Shown here: in pieces, positions 24,780 through 38,600 of the stretch
Layout: the number at the start of each line of letters is the position of its first letter
Numbering within the stretch: the stretch's first letter is position 1
Assembly (NCBI RefSeq): GCF_001949145.1
Contig: NW_019091355.1
Span: forward strand, 742,083 to 806,082
Reading direction: 5' to 3'
DNA length: 64,000 nt
DNA from: Acanthaster planci
Lineage: Eukaryota; Echinodermata; Asteroidea; Valvatida; Acanthasteridae
The notes under the pieces: generated by a model
Seen by the model: only the letters and a program-made list of their open reading frames with translations
Told to the model about the DNA's origin: nothing
Database searches by the model: none
Translations under genes and position numbers: made by a program

Positions 24780-27700
24780 ATAAGACCGGTGTCGGGTATT
24801 TGGGATGGAAGTTCAATGCACTGCGTCGTGCGCACTGGATGGGTGACACAATGTACGTATGTAAAACTCAAGACTAACGTACGCACTGCTAATGCCGAGG
24901 GGACATGAGATCTGCTAGGTTTTATGATTGAGCGGTAGATCCTGAATTAGGCTCCGAACGTGCGCCCGCATTGCACTAACTTAAAGTCATCCCAGACCCG
25001 GTTCCAAATCCGTATGGTCGTCTATTCCCTACTTGTGTTTATTTGTAACCTTTTACTTTGAGAAAAAAAGAAATGGTGATCACAATTAAAAGTAAGTTGT
25101 CTTTTCTCAATGCATTGCTATTGTTGTGACAATTGAAAAAACTGATGTAAGTTTTATCAAAGACAAAATCAAAACATTAGGTGACGTTGATGAGTGTTTA
25201 CAGATTTAAAGCCATGCGCAGGACGGCATGTAGCCATCTCTGAACCAATCAGAATTGCTATTTTCTTTATACCAAAGTACCTGTAAGTCATGTACGTGTC
25301 GTTTCTACTGTATCTCGCAAAAACACGCCATCCGCTGGCTAAATCCTGCACAATAGATTAAGTTCCTCAAAACTTCCAGGCTGTTTTCACAAGGATCAAG
25401 GACAAACGAACGGTGTTTTTCCCTGGAGCGACAACATTTTCCCTGGAACCATCATTAATGCTAGCACCGTCTGCCAAATAAGTGCCCAATACAATGTTCC
25501 TGTCAGATTTAATCGTTAATTCAAAATCTTTTTGTCTTGTTAGTGTGAAGCGCCCTGAAGCCTTTTCGGTTAGTTTAGCTAAAGACCTGTACCCTGTGGC
25601 AGAAGGTTTCGGTAATGTTTGTTGTCGGATCTGCAGTATTTGTTGCTTACAAAATAGCTGTTTTGAAATTGGTGAATAAAGACCCTGCGGTCGCTTATTA
25701 GAATTCTACATAATGGGGTGAGGCTTGCCTAAAGACGAATACTGCGTGGAAAAAGTCATATTTACCTGCTTTCTTGTAAAGCTACTCGCTGATTGCAAAA
25801 TGATTGCACTCGGTGGTTCTATGAGGGGAAACACTGTTGATAGAGAATGCACGACTGAATGCCAAATGCACAACTTCGTTAACTCTTTCAATGTGAGGAC
25901 TTTACATGGACGTGACAAACGGTGGGTGGTAAGGTCAGTGAGGCAAAGCACTCCAAGCGGTGTATACTTGCGCATTTTATATTTACTGGATGGAATCACA
26001 TAATTTGGTTTAATCCAACCTTTCCTGGATTTGTCTTCTTGATGTGCCCATTTTTTCCCTGATATTTCTTCATAAAACCTAAACATTATTTTTCCCCTGG
26101 CCAGAACTCTAAAAAAGATGGAGGGAACAAAAACTAATCCACCGAATTGAGAAACGTGGCACGCTGTTTCAAAATGGACAGCCTGTTTTTTATCATTCCA
26201 TTGTTACGTACTCGGTTTATATCATCAGGAAAGTATGCACTAATGGAAACAGACCTTTAGACAAAATGAGTGGATAGTTACCTCAGTGTCCGTCTTCTTC
26301 TGCACGTACGGACCTCAGTCTTTGCTCCGGTTCAACGGCAATGCACCTCGATTACAACGACTGAGGGCGCTTCACATGCACCACACCATTCACGCGTGCA
26401 TAGAAAACAGTGCCAAATCAGACCAAAATAGCGCCGCCCGTTGACTCTCAGGAAGAGGTTTGCCTCCGTTTTTTCACTGGAAATTAAAGATTATGGCCAA
26501 AATATCACTTTTTGTGTCAATTTTGTGAGGGTTAGCTCGTGAATTTTTTTATTCGCCTTTCCCTGAAGATACCCCCCCCATAGTAGTAAAACTATGTGTT
26601 CAGCTCTGAATGTAGCCGCCCGCCTCTATCCAAAATAAAGGTTGGGGCTTTTTGTGAAATATCCCGAACTGGAAACTACCAGTCCAAATTCGGGATTTAT
26701 AGAATTATGTTTTCGATCCCTCCTGTTTATGGCATGTAAAAATCCCGTGGGATCACAAAATATTAATGAGCTGGCGCTCAGAAATTCAACGATTTGGTGG
26801 AATGCACCCCCGAAGGGCGTTCACCAGAAGAAACTTGCAGGCAAATTTCATTTATAGCATCAAGTAAACATTCTGACTTTATCAAATCTCCTATGACTAC
26901 TGAGTTTCAAGAGGTAGGACTGAACGTACGCATAATCCGAATAAACAAAACAAACACCCCAACACCCCAACAAACAAACAACCAAACAAACAGAAACACG
27001 ATTTTAGAAATATAAGTTCAGCCCACAGAAACCACAGCACGCACAGCGACGTCGAAATTACGAGAGGTTACGTTTAACTTAAGTCATTTAACTACAGCTT
27101 GCAAACCAACAAAACATACACACATGTAGGCTTACAGAACTTGATTGGACTTGTGGACATAGTTTTGGGCGTTCGATTTCAATCTGTAATTTTCCTCACA
27201 ATAAAGTACATAAAAGGGAGCCTACATAATATTAATTTCTACTTTTCGGTGCAGTCCACAAATTCAGGTGAACATTTCTTGCCAGCTCATCAGCATTAAA
27301 AGTGCCCCCCATAGTATCTTTTGAAAAAGAAGATTGTTTGGCCCCCAAAATTATAAGATTGTGTAAATCGTAGCCGGGATCAGTGCCATGGGTCTTTGAG
27401 ATTTTATATGAGAGCAGAATGGCTAAAAACTACGGTTGAAAAATGGTCCTAAGTGCCCCAGAAATTTGAGGGTTGCCACTTGAAAAATGGCTGCAATCAG
27501 GCTTCGGATAAATCACTTTTCGGGGGGGTGATTTGGTTTTGTGGGAATAATTAAAAATGTATTTGGTTAACACAAAGGAAATTGAAAAGAAATGGAAATA
27601 CTAGGGGCCAGACAATAATTTCATTTGTGTTTAAGAAATCTAAGGGACGTTGGTATGTATGTTATTGGGCCTTGCTGAATAGTACTGATTTTACACTATT

Positions 27701-28660
27701 TTAATTCATTGGGGCATTGGGGCTTGAATTGGTGGACTGTCCCGCGTCACCATGCCTCCACTTAACTTGCAGTGCGCCCTCAAATCTTTAGCGCTGAGCT
27801 CGACTGGTTGCCGCCTCTCGAATAAACCTACTACATTCCAGTTCAGAGAGATGAGCGATGGGGACGGAACCAGTCCAGCACCAAGCCAGGGCGCTGTTCA
27901 CTTTTAGGGTATTTGCTAGAGAGAGAGAAAAAAAAACTTTACGTGAGAGAATATCCTCCAGCAGGAAATCATGCAAACATATCTTTTTCCTTTTGTTTTG
28001 AAAAAAAAGAACCACTCGAAAACTTGCCTTTGGGCTGCACGAATTCACTATCTTTGAGCGTTTCTTTTTGGCTTTGGGGCATGTCTTCCTGCAGGTATAT
28101 CACGTGAGCTAGTTGAGCGCGTTGATTGGCTAACCGTAATATTTATTACTTTGCGCGAAGATATGTGTAGAAATGGTGCGAGTGAGACGAAGGTGGGTTG
28201 TTTTTTTCCAAGAAATTAATTCTCGATAGCTAGATGTGTTTGACATTTTACTGCCGATACACGTCCCTGTGAGTGTGATTGGTGATTGAAATGTGTTTGA
28301 CAGAATGCACGTTTTAATGATTAAACAATGAATCTTAGCATTTACTGCGTTGGCATGGATGGTCAATGTTTACACCCAAAACTATGGGGTCCGACACCGT
28401 CCGACGTCCGACCCCGCTCAATCGTGTCAATGTTGGCAATTATGATTGATGTGTTGATGATGTAGGCGCAGAATTAGGATAAGTGTACGTGATCAATGTA
28501 GGCCTAACCATGTCCATGCTAACGCCGCTAGTAACGGTGGGCTTACTCGTGACATGCATGATAATATTTTATACGATGCCAACCATTACCATGGCATTAA
28601 TGTGCCCAAAATCCGGACACGTTAAATTTAAACGTTGACATTTTGGAAAGGGAAAAGAGT
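24780..28660. other. Intergenic DNA without a supported gene
   Basis: No gene was recognised. A short hairpin lies near 26660-26700 (ATCCCGAA...TTCGGGAT), and a CAAACAAAC-rich stretch at about 26940-27000. One GAGGGCGCT motif occurs at 26363-26371. Confidence 0.45.
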
Positions 28661-29401
28661 TTCGTATATGGACGCCACTTAACCATGTTGACACCCTGTG
28701 CACAAACCCTTTGAAACTTGTCTGAAAAATTCCAAAGGTGATGTGTGCCTACCCTAACGTGGCGTGACCCCTAACATCACATCTTCATTTTTCGCCTCTC
28801 GTCATGTCTTACCGGAGCAATATTTTTACCTCAGAATCTGAGTCAGATTTCACTATCAGTAAACTTCATCAAACTCCTATTCTGATTCATAAAATCTCAA
28901 TTTTGTGTATCTGCAAATATAGTTCTGATGACATTTTCTGTTCATCAGGAATTTACAAGAATTTATCAACTTAAAAGAATTTTGAAAGTGTTTAGGCCTA
29001 TGTGGGATTTTGTGAGATTTTTTCAAGTGCGTCACATTAGGGAACACTCAGCTGAATTCGAGCTCAATTTCTGCATGCCGACATTTTTGGATTTCGGTTG
29101 AAATTCCAGGTCACTGAAATTGTTCACAAATGTTCAACAACATTTATCATGAGGGTTATAGTACTAGCAATATTTAACCAGATGAGTTGGGAGTTTTTCA
29201 ATGCAAAGGTTTGGCAAATGCTGTGGGAGGAAACTTAAATGAAAGTTAAAATGTGCCATGTTAGGGGACTCTGCTAAAAGCGTTTTCTATGTAGGCCATA
29301 AAACATTTTCCTTTTTCCCTCCAAAATTGAACTTTTCTTGACATGTTTTGGCTTTCTGATGGCTAATAGGTCACTGTAGGGAGTAATTACTGGTGTCTGC
29401 A

Positions 29402-29600
29402 TATGGAACTCTTTTGTCTTCCATTAGAAAGAGTTCCATAAGCCTTATCGCATATACTGCATGGCTGATTTGGCACAACTGCTGAAAGGCATTGTGGGGA
29501 AGGAAAAGGGGCAATGTTTGCCCCATTTTCCTTCCCATGATGCCTTTTTTTTATACTATTGTTCAAAATCACACTTGCAGTATTAGTGATAAGGCTTATG
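29402..29600. repeat. MITE-like foldback element with nested hairpins
   Basis: Outer arms CATAAGCCTTATC (29437-29449) and GATAAGGCTTATG (29588-29600) are perfect inverses, extended by ATACTGCA and TGCAGTAT. Inside, a 27-nt arm (29488-29514) pairs with 29518-29544 at about 85% over a 3-nt loop. A further 13-bp hairpin, TATGGAACTCTTT with its inverse (29402-29414 and 29428-29440), overlaps the left end. It is noncoding and typical of a palindromic nonautonomous DNA element. Confidence 0.7.
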
Positions 29601-30366
29601 CACGGACACCACTTATACTTGACACCCTGTCACCCCTGAGCACAAACCCTATGTACATATAAGAAGGCCTAGACCAATTTTCTGAGTAAATACTCCAATA
29701 TTTCTCCTACAAAATTTGACATTTTAGAACATATGACGTGCATTACCGTATTATTGCCAGGTCCCTCATTATGCCACTTACTGTGAAAACCACTCAGACT
29801 TGGTAATAGGTGGTGAAATTACGGACGAGGCCAAATTAAGGACCTGGCGACTAGACAGTCACGCACGTTTATGTCCATAATCACCATGATCACTTCCCTG
29901 AGAGGCCTAGGCCTATACGACTGTACTATTTATAAAAATTAGTGATGTCTGGAGGCCTATGGAACTCTGACTTGTCAAACCCACATTTTTACTCAACTGC
30001 AAAAATCACTGCAGTGAAGGTTTAGCAAAAACTGCAATGTCCCGACGCATTTTGTTTCATGTATGGAAGGAACTCTCATGTTGGTGAAATGTCTTTGTAC
30101 TTTTTGCCTTTTGCAGTGAAGAAAAAAATGCTAGGGCTTAGGCTTACATTGAGACAAGTCAATAGTGCTTTCACCTCACTGTGACCTCCGGTTGCGAAAA
30201 CTCCCATGTGAACATAAAGTTGTGTCTACCCTGAGAGGCCTAATCCTTTGCTGTTGGCCGAATATACTATCCTCATTTGTGGGAGAAAGTTTTTAGCCCA
30301 GGGATGGGCCTAAACATGTATTAACCCTTCTTTGGTTTTACAGCACAAATGTGCACAAATACCCAC

Positions 30367-30823
30367 NNNNNNNNNNNNNNNNNNNNNNNNNNNNNNNNNN
30401 NNNNNNNNNNNNNNNNNNNNNNNNNNNNNNNNNNNNNNNNNNNNNNNNNNNNNNNNNNNNNNNNNNNNNNNNNNNNNNNNNNNNNNNNNNNNNNNNNNNN
30501 NNNNNNNNNNNNNNNNNNNNNNNNNNNNNNNNNNNNNNNNNNNNNNNNNNNNNNNNNNNNNNNNNNNNNNNNNNNNNNNNNNNNNNNNNNNNNNNNNNNN
30601 NNNNNNNNNNNNNNNNNNNNNNNNNNNNNNNNNNNNNNNNNNNNNNNNNNNNNNNNNNNNNNNNNNNNNNNNNNNNNNNNNNNNNNNNNNNNNNNNNNNN
30701 NNNNNNNNNNNNNNNNNNNNNNNNNNNNNNNNNNNNNNNNNNNNNNNNNNNNNNNNNNNNNNNNNNNNNNNNNNNNNNNNNNNNNNNNNNNNNNNNNNNN
30801 NNNNNNNNNNNNNNNNNNNNNNN
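30367..30823. other. Assembly gap (457 N)
   Basis: Unknown bases. Open frames reading through this run are artefacts. The gap lies close to where the palindrome-rich texture begins, so a repeat probably broke the assembly. Confidence 0.99.
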
Positions 30824-31472
30824 GCCAGAAGAGCTTTAAGTGATTATATTTTGTTATATACATGTACCGCGCACAGTATCGTGTCTCCCGATATTCTGAG
30901 CCTTGACGCCGCCATCGTCATTACTGCCAACTGAAGAGTCTTGGGTATTAGAAGAAGCCTTTTACACAGCCACCTGGGCCCTCCAGGTGAAATGTCAAAG
31001 GTTAAGCTGAACCCTGGATAGCAGATTCTGTGGGGATGCTTCCTCTCTAACAAACTATCCTTGATCAACAGTGTCGGTATTATGCAGAGGCATACATGTA
31101 CGTACGTGTACGTTTCATGTTAATGTCAGAGTACGTTGTGTTCTCCACATCAGTTTATTTGCGCTGTTTCATTATTTTGCACGATCCGCAGATTATATAC
31201 ACTTTTTGGGGAATATGTACTTTGAAAACAAGGTTTGGGTTTTTTTGGCAGCTGCTGTTTTAAAACAAAAAAACAAAAAGTTCACCCAATTTCCTCAATA
31301 AAATCTGCAAGAAAGAAAGAATTAAACAATCTGAAACAAATCTTTTTGTTCCCCAAAATGACTAGTGTAAAATGGCAATCGATTAATATTCTTCATTTTT
31401 TCACTTTGTGAAACCAAAATACATGAATATTGAATCCGAAATACATGACTTTTGTCTTAAAAATCAGACTAT

Positions 31473-31511
31473 GTACCGGTATGTGTAAAGTGCATTTACA
31501 CATACCGGTAC
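31473..31511. repeat. Perfect 17-bp hairpin
   Basis: GTACCGGTATGTGTAAA (31473-31489) is followed by a 5-nt loop GTGCA and the exact inverse at 31495-31511. A related weaker hairpin lies about 180 bases downstream (ACAGTGTATG with CATACACTGT, about 31655-31685), sharing the ATGTGTAAAG core. Confidence 0.75.
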
Positions 31512-34500
31512 TGTAGGCAGTTTTTTTTTAATTTCTGTAATTTTACAACAAACCAACCATAACTCAACCAAAACAAAACTTTTCCTTAAAACAGGAATTA
31601 ATTTAAAAGGAAGTTTGATAATAAATTCTAGATATGATTGTGAAAATTACATGTACAGTGTATGTGTAAAGCATACACTGTGCATTGTACATGTAAGTTA
31701 ACGGCACCATATACATGTGCATTGATGGCCAGACCAGCTGTCCATTGTTTCTGTTTATAGTAACAGAAACTCTTATTTCATTTTCAACAAAACGTATTTT
31801 TCATACGTACATTAACATAAAGCATGGATTGAGGTATCATGTACATGGAAACAAACCTGCAATGCTGTTAACCTGTCATACACGCACATCTGTTGCTCTC
31901 AAACTAACAAAATAATGTGGGTACATTCACATGTAGTCTTATGTATGCAATTAACTTTATTCCTGTTTTGAAATTGAAAACAAAATCCAACACTATTGGT
32001 GCAAAAAGTGCTAGAACACGACGTGCATATTGCCAGTAGGATTCTTGTAAGCATGTTCTAATTGCAAACTTGTCAGGTTTTCATGGGTGTTTGCTTCAAA
32101 TAAATCAAATACTAGAAACAATCCAAAGCTATACACAAACACAAACATGTATCTTGACATGAAAAACTAAATATTGGATTAATTTAAGTGATACAGGTAC
32201 ATGTAGGCCAACATTACATGCACATGTATTAAACCTCAAACCAACGATCCTCTGCTCAAACCAAAACTCATTGACCTTGACCATTAATGTGTATACAAAA
32301 ACACTGTAGGCATTACATGTACGGTATGTACATGTACATTGTACATGTATGTTCAACTTGCCTGCACAAACACCTTTTGCAGTCCAGAACTATAAATCCC
32401 ACCCACCAAAAATGGACTTGTCAGAAAGAGCACATCCGGAGTACCTACATGTACTTAGCTATAATAGCTGATTTTAATCATTCCACAGTGGAACTTAAAA
32501 CACATTTCTCTGTTTATTTTCAGTGCCCAGACACAAGGATAAGATTTGAGACTGGGAAAGCAAATACTGGGCAAGGACATTGTAGACAGCGGGGGTGCAG
32601 CATGGTAAACAAGCAAGGTTAAAGTCTGTCAGCTTTCATCATGGGTCTCCGCTTACTGGTGTGCAAAACCTTAAAGCAGCCTTAGATTTGGAAATTGGAT
32701 CTGCCTGATGGATTTTTCTAGGACACCCAATGGAATAATTGAACATTTTGTGAAGACGGGAGTTCTTTTTTTAAATACTAGAGACAGATGAGTTTCTACC
32801 CGGCCTGTGCCTTGTCACCTAATCATAGCGATGAAAATAATCATATTGCTGAATGTTAAATCATTGATGCTCACAATCCACAAACTTGAAAACAGAACTG
32901 AAGGTCAGTGTTTGTCTGGCCAGTACTGACCATCCCCACTGGGCCCTGTTAATGACCACCACAGCCTTGAAGCTTTGAAGCCCTGCAGGGCAGCTTGAAA
33001 GAAACTGTGGAGAGGTTCAACACCATCTATCTCTCGTCTGTGGGATTTGTACTAGTACTGCAGCAGGTCAGAGTGTGGTTGACGCAAGGTGCTTAAGTGA
33101 ACAGCATTGGATTGCCAGTACGTTCTATGAGTCATAGTTAACTGGAACAAGTTGAAGTACGTGTAATTTAATTTGAGGCCTGCTGCATCACTGAGACTAT
33201 AACATTCCCGAAAGAAGAGCAGTCACAAGGAAGCCCTTTGTCATCAGGTAAGGAGATTGGATCAGTTGTTTAACCTCAAAAAAACTATCTCCCTGCTCCA
33301 AAATTGTTTTGACTGTTTGCAAACATTGGTTTGCCATTTTGTTTTCTCCTGTGCCAAATCTTAGCCAATCCCAAATGTATGGATCTTTCTTTCAGGTTGA
33401 ACTAGAAATCGCCCATAATTGGCACAAAGAGTCTGTACCCAAAATAATAAATCTCAGCATCCAAGGGAGCGGTACATGAACTAGCATTGATCTTTATGTA
33501 CGTGTGTAGGCCTAAATGAAGTATTCTGCAGCATATTAATATAAATTACATGTGCTTTGAATTTTGATGATTTTTATGCATACATGTGTTGAATTTTAAC
33601 AGCAACCTTATGATACGGAAATGTTTGGCAAAAACATGTACACCAATGCCTTTTATACAAATGAACAAAAGAGCGATGTTGTGCTTGGCAGGAACTGTGG
33701 TCAAAGTTGTTTAATTCCAAATAGATGAAGGTTTTGTTTTGCAAAGGTCTGGTTTTTTTTATGCAAGTACATATAGTTTTTCCTTCATGTGTGGAATTGA
33801 GGTGGGGCATGACATGATCCATGGAGAGAAGCACATGTAAACAGAATTCAGCGTCATGTTTCAGGTCAATTTTATTGGTGCTGAAATGTATCATATGAAC
33901 GTTAAGTTCATAATTGATTCGTCCTAAACTTTTCCAGTACCCTATTCAGCAAGTCCTTTAATTAATATGGTATAACAATAACAGTTTTCTCAGATGGAAG
34001 GAAATGTACACGTGCTTTGCAGATGTAGAGTTCAGTACGTGTACATATACAGTCATTTGTAAAAGATTAGGACAACCCGACCTATACAAAATTCATTAAC
34101 CTGAAGAAAAACCAAACTTTAATTAATCATAGCAACTTCTGTTTGTTTTCTATATGTAACCTTAGTATCTTGGTTAAACAGATATTTGACTGCATTTCCA
34201 TAATTTAAAATGTTGACAGTTTAATACATGTGTGTATTTACCGTAGTGTGCCCTCCTTTATTTCTGATTACTTAGATTGGCTTCGCTACCCATGCTGCCT
34301 TGCAGACAAAATGTCATACATGTATAAGACCAGCCTTTGCAAATAATGCCATTCCAATGAGTACGTAACACCACACTCATGTTATGCACCACAATAAGTA
34401 ATCCTTCAATGAGACTTGTAATGCAGGCCCAGTGACAGAAAGACCAATAAAATTCCAGGTAGTCTTAAACTTTTGCAAGTGACTGTAGATGATGAAAGCA

Positions 34501-35510
34501 CGATGAAATAATAATTTCAAAATCCAAAAAGGGTGTCTCACTCTTGTCAGATATTGCAGAGCCAAGGAGCCAAGGATATTCCCACAAAATATGTTTATGT
34601 CTGGGCATGAAATTTGCCAGGTAGGCCCTTGAGCACAAGCACAAAATGTGGGTAGGAAGCATTTCCGTTTGCACATCCTTCAGGAAGCTCAACTTTCAGT
34701 GGCATCCATGGGTAGTATTCAAACCTGTCATTAACTGGAATTCTTGGTAAATGTTGCCAAAAATTGCTTGCCTCTTCAAGTTCAGCTGGTGGACAACTGG
34801 GGCAAACCGCAAAGAGAATCGAGGTCAGAAGAGGTACATGTAATTTGTAAAAACTTCCTGTGACATCACTGGTTATTAAAGTGGAATGAACAGTGCCTTG
34901 CTCTGGTCAAATCTCTGGGAGGCCAAAGAGCCCTCTTGTAGTTCATGTGTAGGACCTATCGTAGAGTTCCTCTCTTGGAATGATGATACATGTGCTGTTA
35001 TGTGTACATGTGTGCAGTAAGATTTTTATGCAGTAGAAAGAGGAAAACTGAAAAGGAAGAGATTGTATGATACTTTTGTTTGCATTCAATGTGCAGGCAA
35101 TTTTACTGTTGGCAACACTTGCTCACTTTTGTGACAACAATTTCCCGAAAAACAAAGTCATTGAAAAAAATGTAGCATTTTTGACTTGGCACATACACTG
35201 TACATATGTTGAGTAGAACAGTGACTATTAAAAGATATTATGAAGGATGAAGCCCTTGTTTCAATGTGCAAAAGGGGCTGTTTATTTACATGTATGCACT
35301 CGCATGTCTTTCGTTTTCCCCTCTCTTTAATTTATGTACCGGTACATGTATGTCCTCTTTGCTCATGGTAGTATTCAGGCTCCAACGTTTGGCAGGATAA
35401 ATGGAGTTTGGTGAAAACATCTGCAAAAATTTACCACTGTAGGACATTTTACATGTTGATGTAACTACAGGTGTATATTCATGTATGTGACTATCCCATA
35501 TGCAGCAAGG

Positions 35511-35686
35511 TATGAGACGGAGAGAACCCCCCCTGCTTTGTGTTGGTCATTTTCTCGCAGGAATCTGGGGAATTCCTTTCAGACATCTTGGGGGGGGATG
35601 TGTTAAGTAACAATAGTCTGGAATGTGTATAGGGATCGGACATGTTGGGGGGGTACCCCTCGGTCTCATTTCTTGCTGGGTATAGA
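35511..35686 (-). repeat. Dispersed repeat, copy 2 (inverted relative to copy 1)
   Basis: The reverse complement aligns with 14895-15071 along its length, including ACTTAACACATCCCCC, the GGGGTACCCCCC block and AGCAAGAAATGAGACCG (compare AGGCACGAAATGGGACAG). Identity is perhaps 75-80% by eye. It is not coding. Confidence 0.65.
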
Positions 35687-38600
35687 CTATCCCGAAGAGT
35701 GATATTCCCTCAGAGTTGACCCTGATCCTCTTCCAAAAAGTGCAAACTCTGTTTTTTTGTCGTTTCCAACCCCCCCCCTACTGCTGATAAAGAATTTGAA
35801 CACAGTTTGTGTTTGCTTATTTCTTGTACATGTACATGCCAAGTGACCTTGTCTAGTTTGGGGCTTTGAAGTTTACTATTGTACCAGTACATTGTTCACA
35901 ACCTGCATACAGTATTTACTCTTTGGATAAAACTTGTATGGACATGTACCTGAGAAGCTGCCTTTATCAGTACTTGACAAATTTTGGTTTCATGAGACCA
36001 TACCACAATTTCCTTGAACCCTAATCCCTAGGGTGTAGGTGTATATGTACATGTACATGTGTAATCTATTCTGAAAGCGGAGGATTGAGGACTGTTAATG
36101 TTAATATAAGTAATGAAATGTGCCGGTGGAGGTCCTAGCACCAGTCCAGTATCGTGCTCAAAGCCAATAGGATAATAAGTTGACAAACTTGTTTAGAACA
36201 TTGGTAATTTTGTTACCTTTTTTTTAGCATAATGCCCACCTTTTTGTTGTATGCCACTGTGTGCTTAAATACTTGTCAGCAAGTGTGCTTGCAAGAAAAC
36301 TTGAACTGCTTCAGTCGAGGTTTACCAATTGACTTTGCAACTCCTGGTGTCTAATGTGATAGTGAAACATCATTTGGGACAGTTGTTTATGGTTGAAACA
36401 GAGTTTATAATTGCTGAAGATTGATATCTCGAAACTGAAAATGCACCCAAACTGTAAATCATTTGTTGTACATGTACGTGTAGCGGTATGTTCAGTGCCT
36501 ACATATCATGTACATGTACAGACATGATGTGCGTGTACACTCAATGCTCGAAGGCTCAAAAAGAAGTTGTTCTCACTTGTACATGTACATGTACTCAAAA
36601 TGGTATCTTTTCTGAAAGGTGCTGCTGCTTGGTACTGTAGATATTTTACAATGTCTTACCATTTAACCCCAGTGCCGGCAATCACACAGAAGGTGAATTT
36701 GTTATTGACTTATATCCTTGAAAAATCATTTCCACATGTTTATTGACAATGCAAATTAAATATGTCAACGTGCAGATGGTGCCTATTATATGACTCACCA
36801 AATTCATGGCGCCTTGCTAATACAAAAGACCTTTGCTAGGAACTACTCCTATGCAAACTAATGACCCATCATGGTGCAGTTGTTAGCTTGATATGCACAG
36901 GTGACATGGGACTCCTGATTTATGATAACCCTACAGTCCATGTGAAATTATTTATGCAGACTTCATGATCTCTCTCATGTATTAACTTAGTCTATAGTAA
37001 ATTTCTGTTATTTTTTCCCAATAATTCAAGTTGCTTAATACATTATTAAGTTGTCCCCATTGCGAGTGATGGGCCATACATTTTTCAGAGTGAGTCATCT
37101 TCCACATTGCCGGGGAGTCTTAATTGAAGCAAGTCTACTGTGTGCATACATGTACAGTGTATATGTACATGTACATACACATGTACATGTGTTTGTACTC
37201 CTTACTGTAAGTAAGAAGATGCCAAAAAACCTACATGCATCCCTTTTATGAATGTTATTTAACACGGAATCGAACAGGTACTTTGAACATATACCAGTAC
37301 GTATGTACTGTACATGTACGTACAATACTATACCTATGCAATCTACGGTACATGTACCGTACATGTATCTGACTACTGTACATGTATGTACTTGGTTGGA
37401 TATTGTCTGATGTGTGTTCATTATTGTTTTGGTGAATAATTATATGTTAGACTTATTGAGGTTATTAACAATCAGTGGTTGACCTTCATTTGCACATGAA
37501 CATTCTAGTAGGCCTACATGTACCGGTATTTACATTGAATTGAATTGCTAATAGAGATTGTTCAGTGTGTATGAGCATAAGTTATGACTGTCAACTACAG
37601 TACATGTACCCGGTTGATTTTGTGAATGACGTTTTCCAGAATTTCTCCCCCCCCCCTTCCAAATTATAGATTTTGATCTGCTCACTGTCTGAATCTTGAC
37701 ACGTTTTGTTTTTGGCTGGGTTTGTTTTGTTTGTAAATTGTACCATTCTTGCGTGTACAGCTGTGTGTGAAGGGATGGTTTTGTATGTGTTCATGTACAG
37801 TATACGTATGGTACCAAGTCGTTTGTAGAGAAATGAATGTGGTTTTCCTGAGCTTATTCTGATATTTGTCTTGCCCAGTGCATTAACCTGCTAATTTTAT
37901 TCCCAATCCCAGTGGTCTGGAAACCTTGTCACTGTGCTCCAGCACTCACCAAGTCTGTTGCCGTTTTGTTTACCATACAATGCACCACACTCTGAAATAA
38001 ACACACGTAAGCCCTCGAGGCTTCCTGGAAAAACTAGCTCTCCAGTATCAGACACTGTCCAAATATTTGATCATAATACAATGACCCATGATGATGGGAG
38101 TTTAGAATCCAACCAGATGCAAAGAACTTGGCGTGTTGACAATCACAGGAATTCCCAGAACGATGATAGACCCTTGTAGTCTTGCACGTGCATAGTGCTT
38201 CATGTATCGTAGGCGCAGACTTAACTCACTCAAGTCTGAGAGCCAATGGAATGACCTCAGGGGTTACTGGAGTACATGTACAATGCACCCCCACAGGCCT
38301 CTGGTTATCTGCATCGGCCGTCGGCCATGAATTGGGGTGTGATTGTGTTGAAACAGAAAGTGCCCCGTGATTGTGTACAGAACATGTTCAGAATTACCCT
38401 GCATTTCCTCCTTCCTATGCATGGTTTTTTTTCACCCATGCTTGTTGACTTCATCGTAACATCGTGGTATAGCACTCGCATTTACTCATGTTGAGCAGAC
38501 ATCTGGAATTCTCATTTCTCATTTCTCATCAACAAAGCCCTACTCATCTAGTGTAGGAAGTAACCCTTCTCATCGATGTACATGTAGCTTCTTTTGGTAT

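Noticed and set aside
30321-30934. Long frames spanning the first N run
   Set aside because: They consist of unknown residues; artefact of the assembly gap.
32521-32610. Possible 5' noncoding exon after a TTTATTTTCAG acceptor, ending before GTAAAC
   Set aside because: Splice-like ends only; nothing ties it to FAM13 without transcript data.
37934-38179. 81-codon frame with hydrophilic, exon-like composition upstream of FAM13 exon 1
   Set aside because: Ends in its own stop, has no fitting splice donor and no similarity; not included as an exon.
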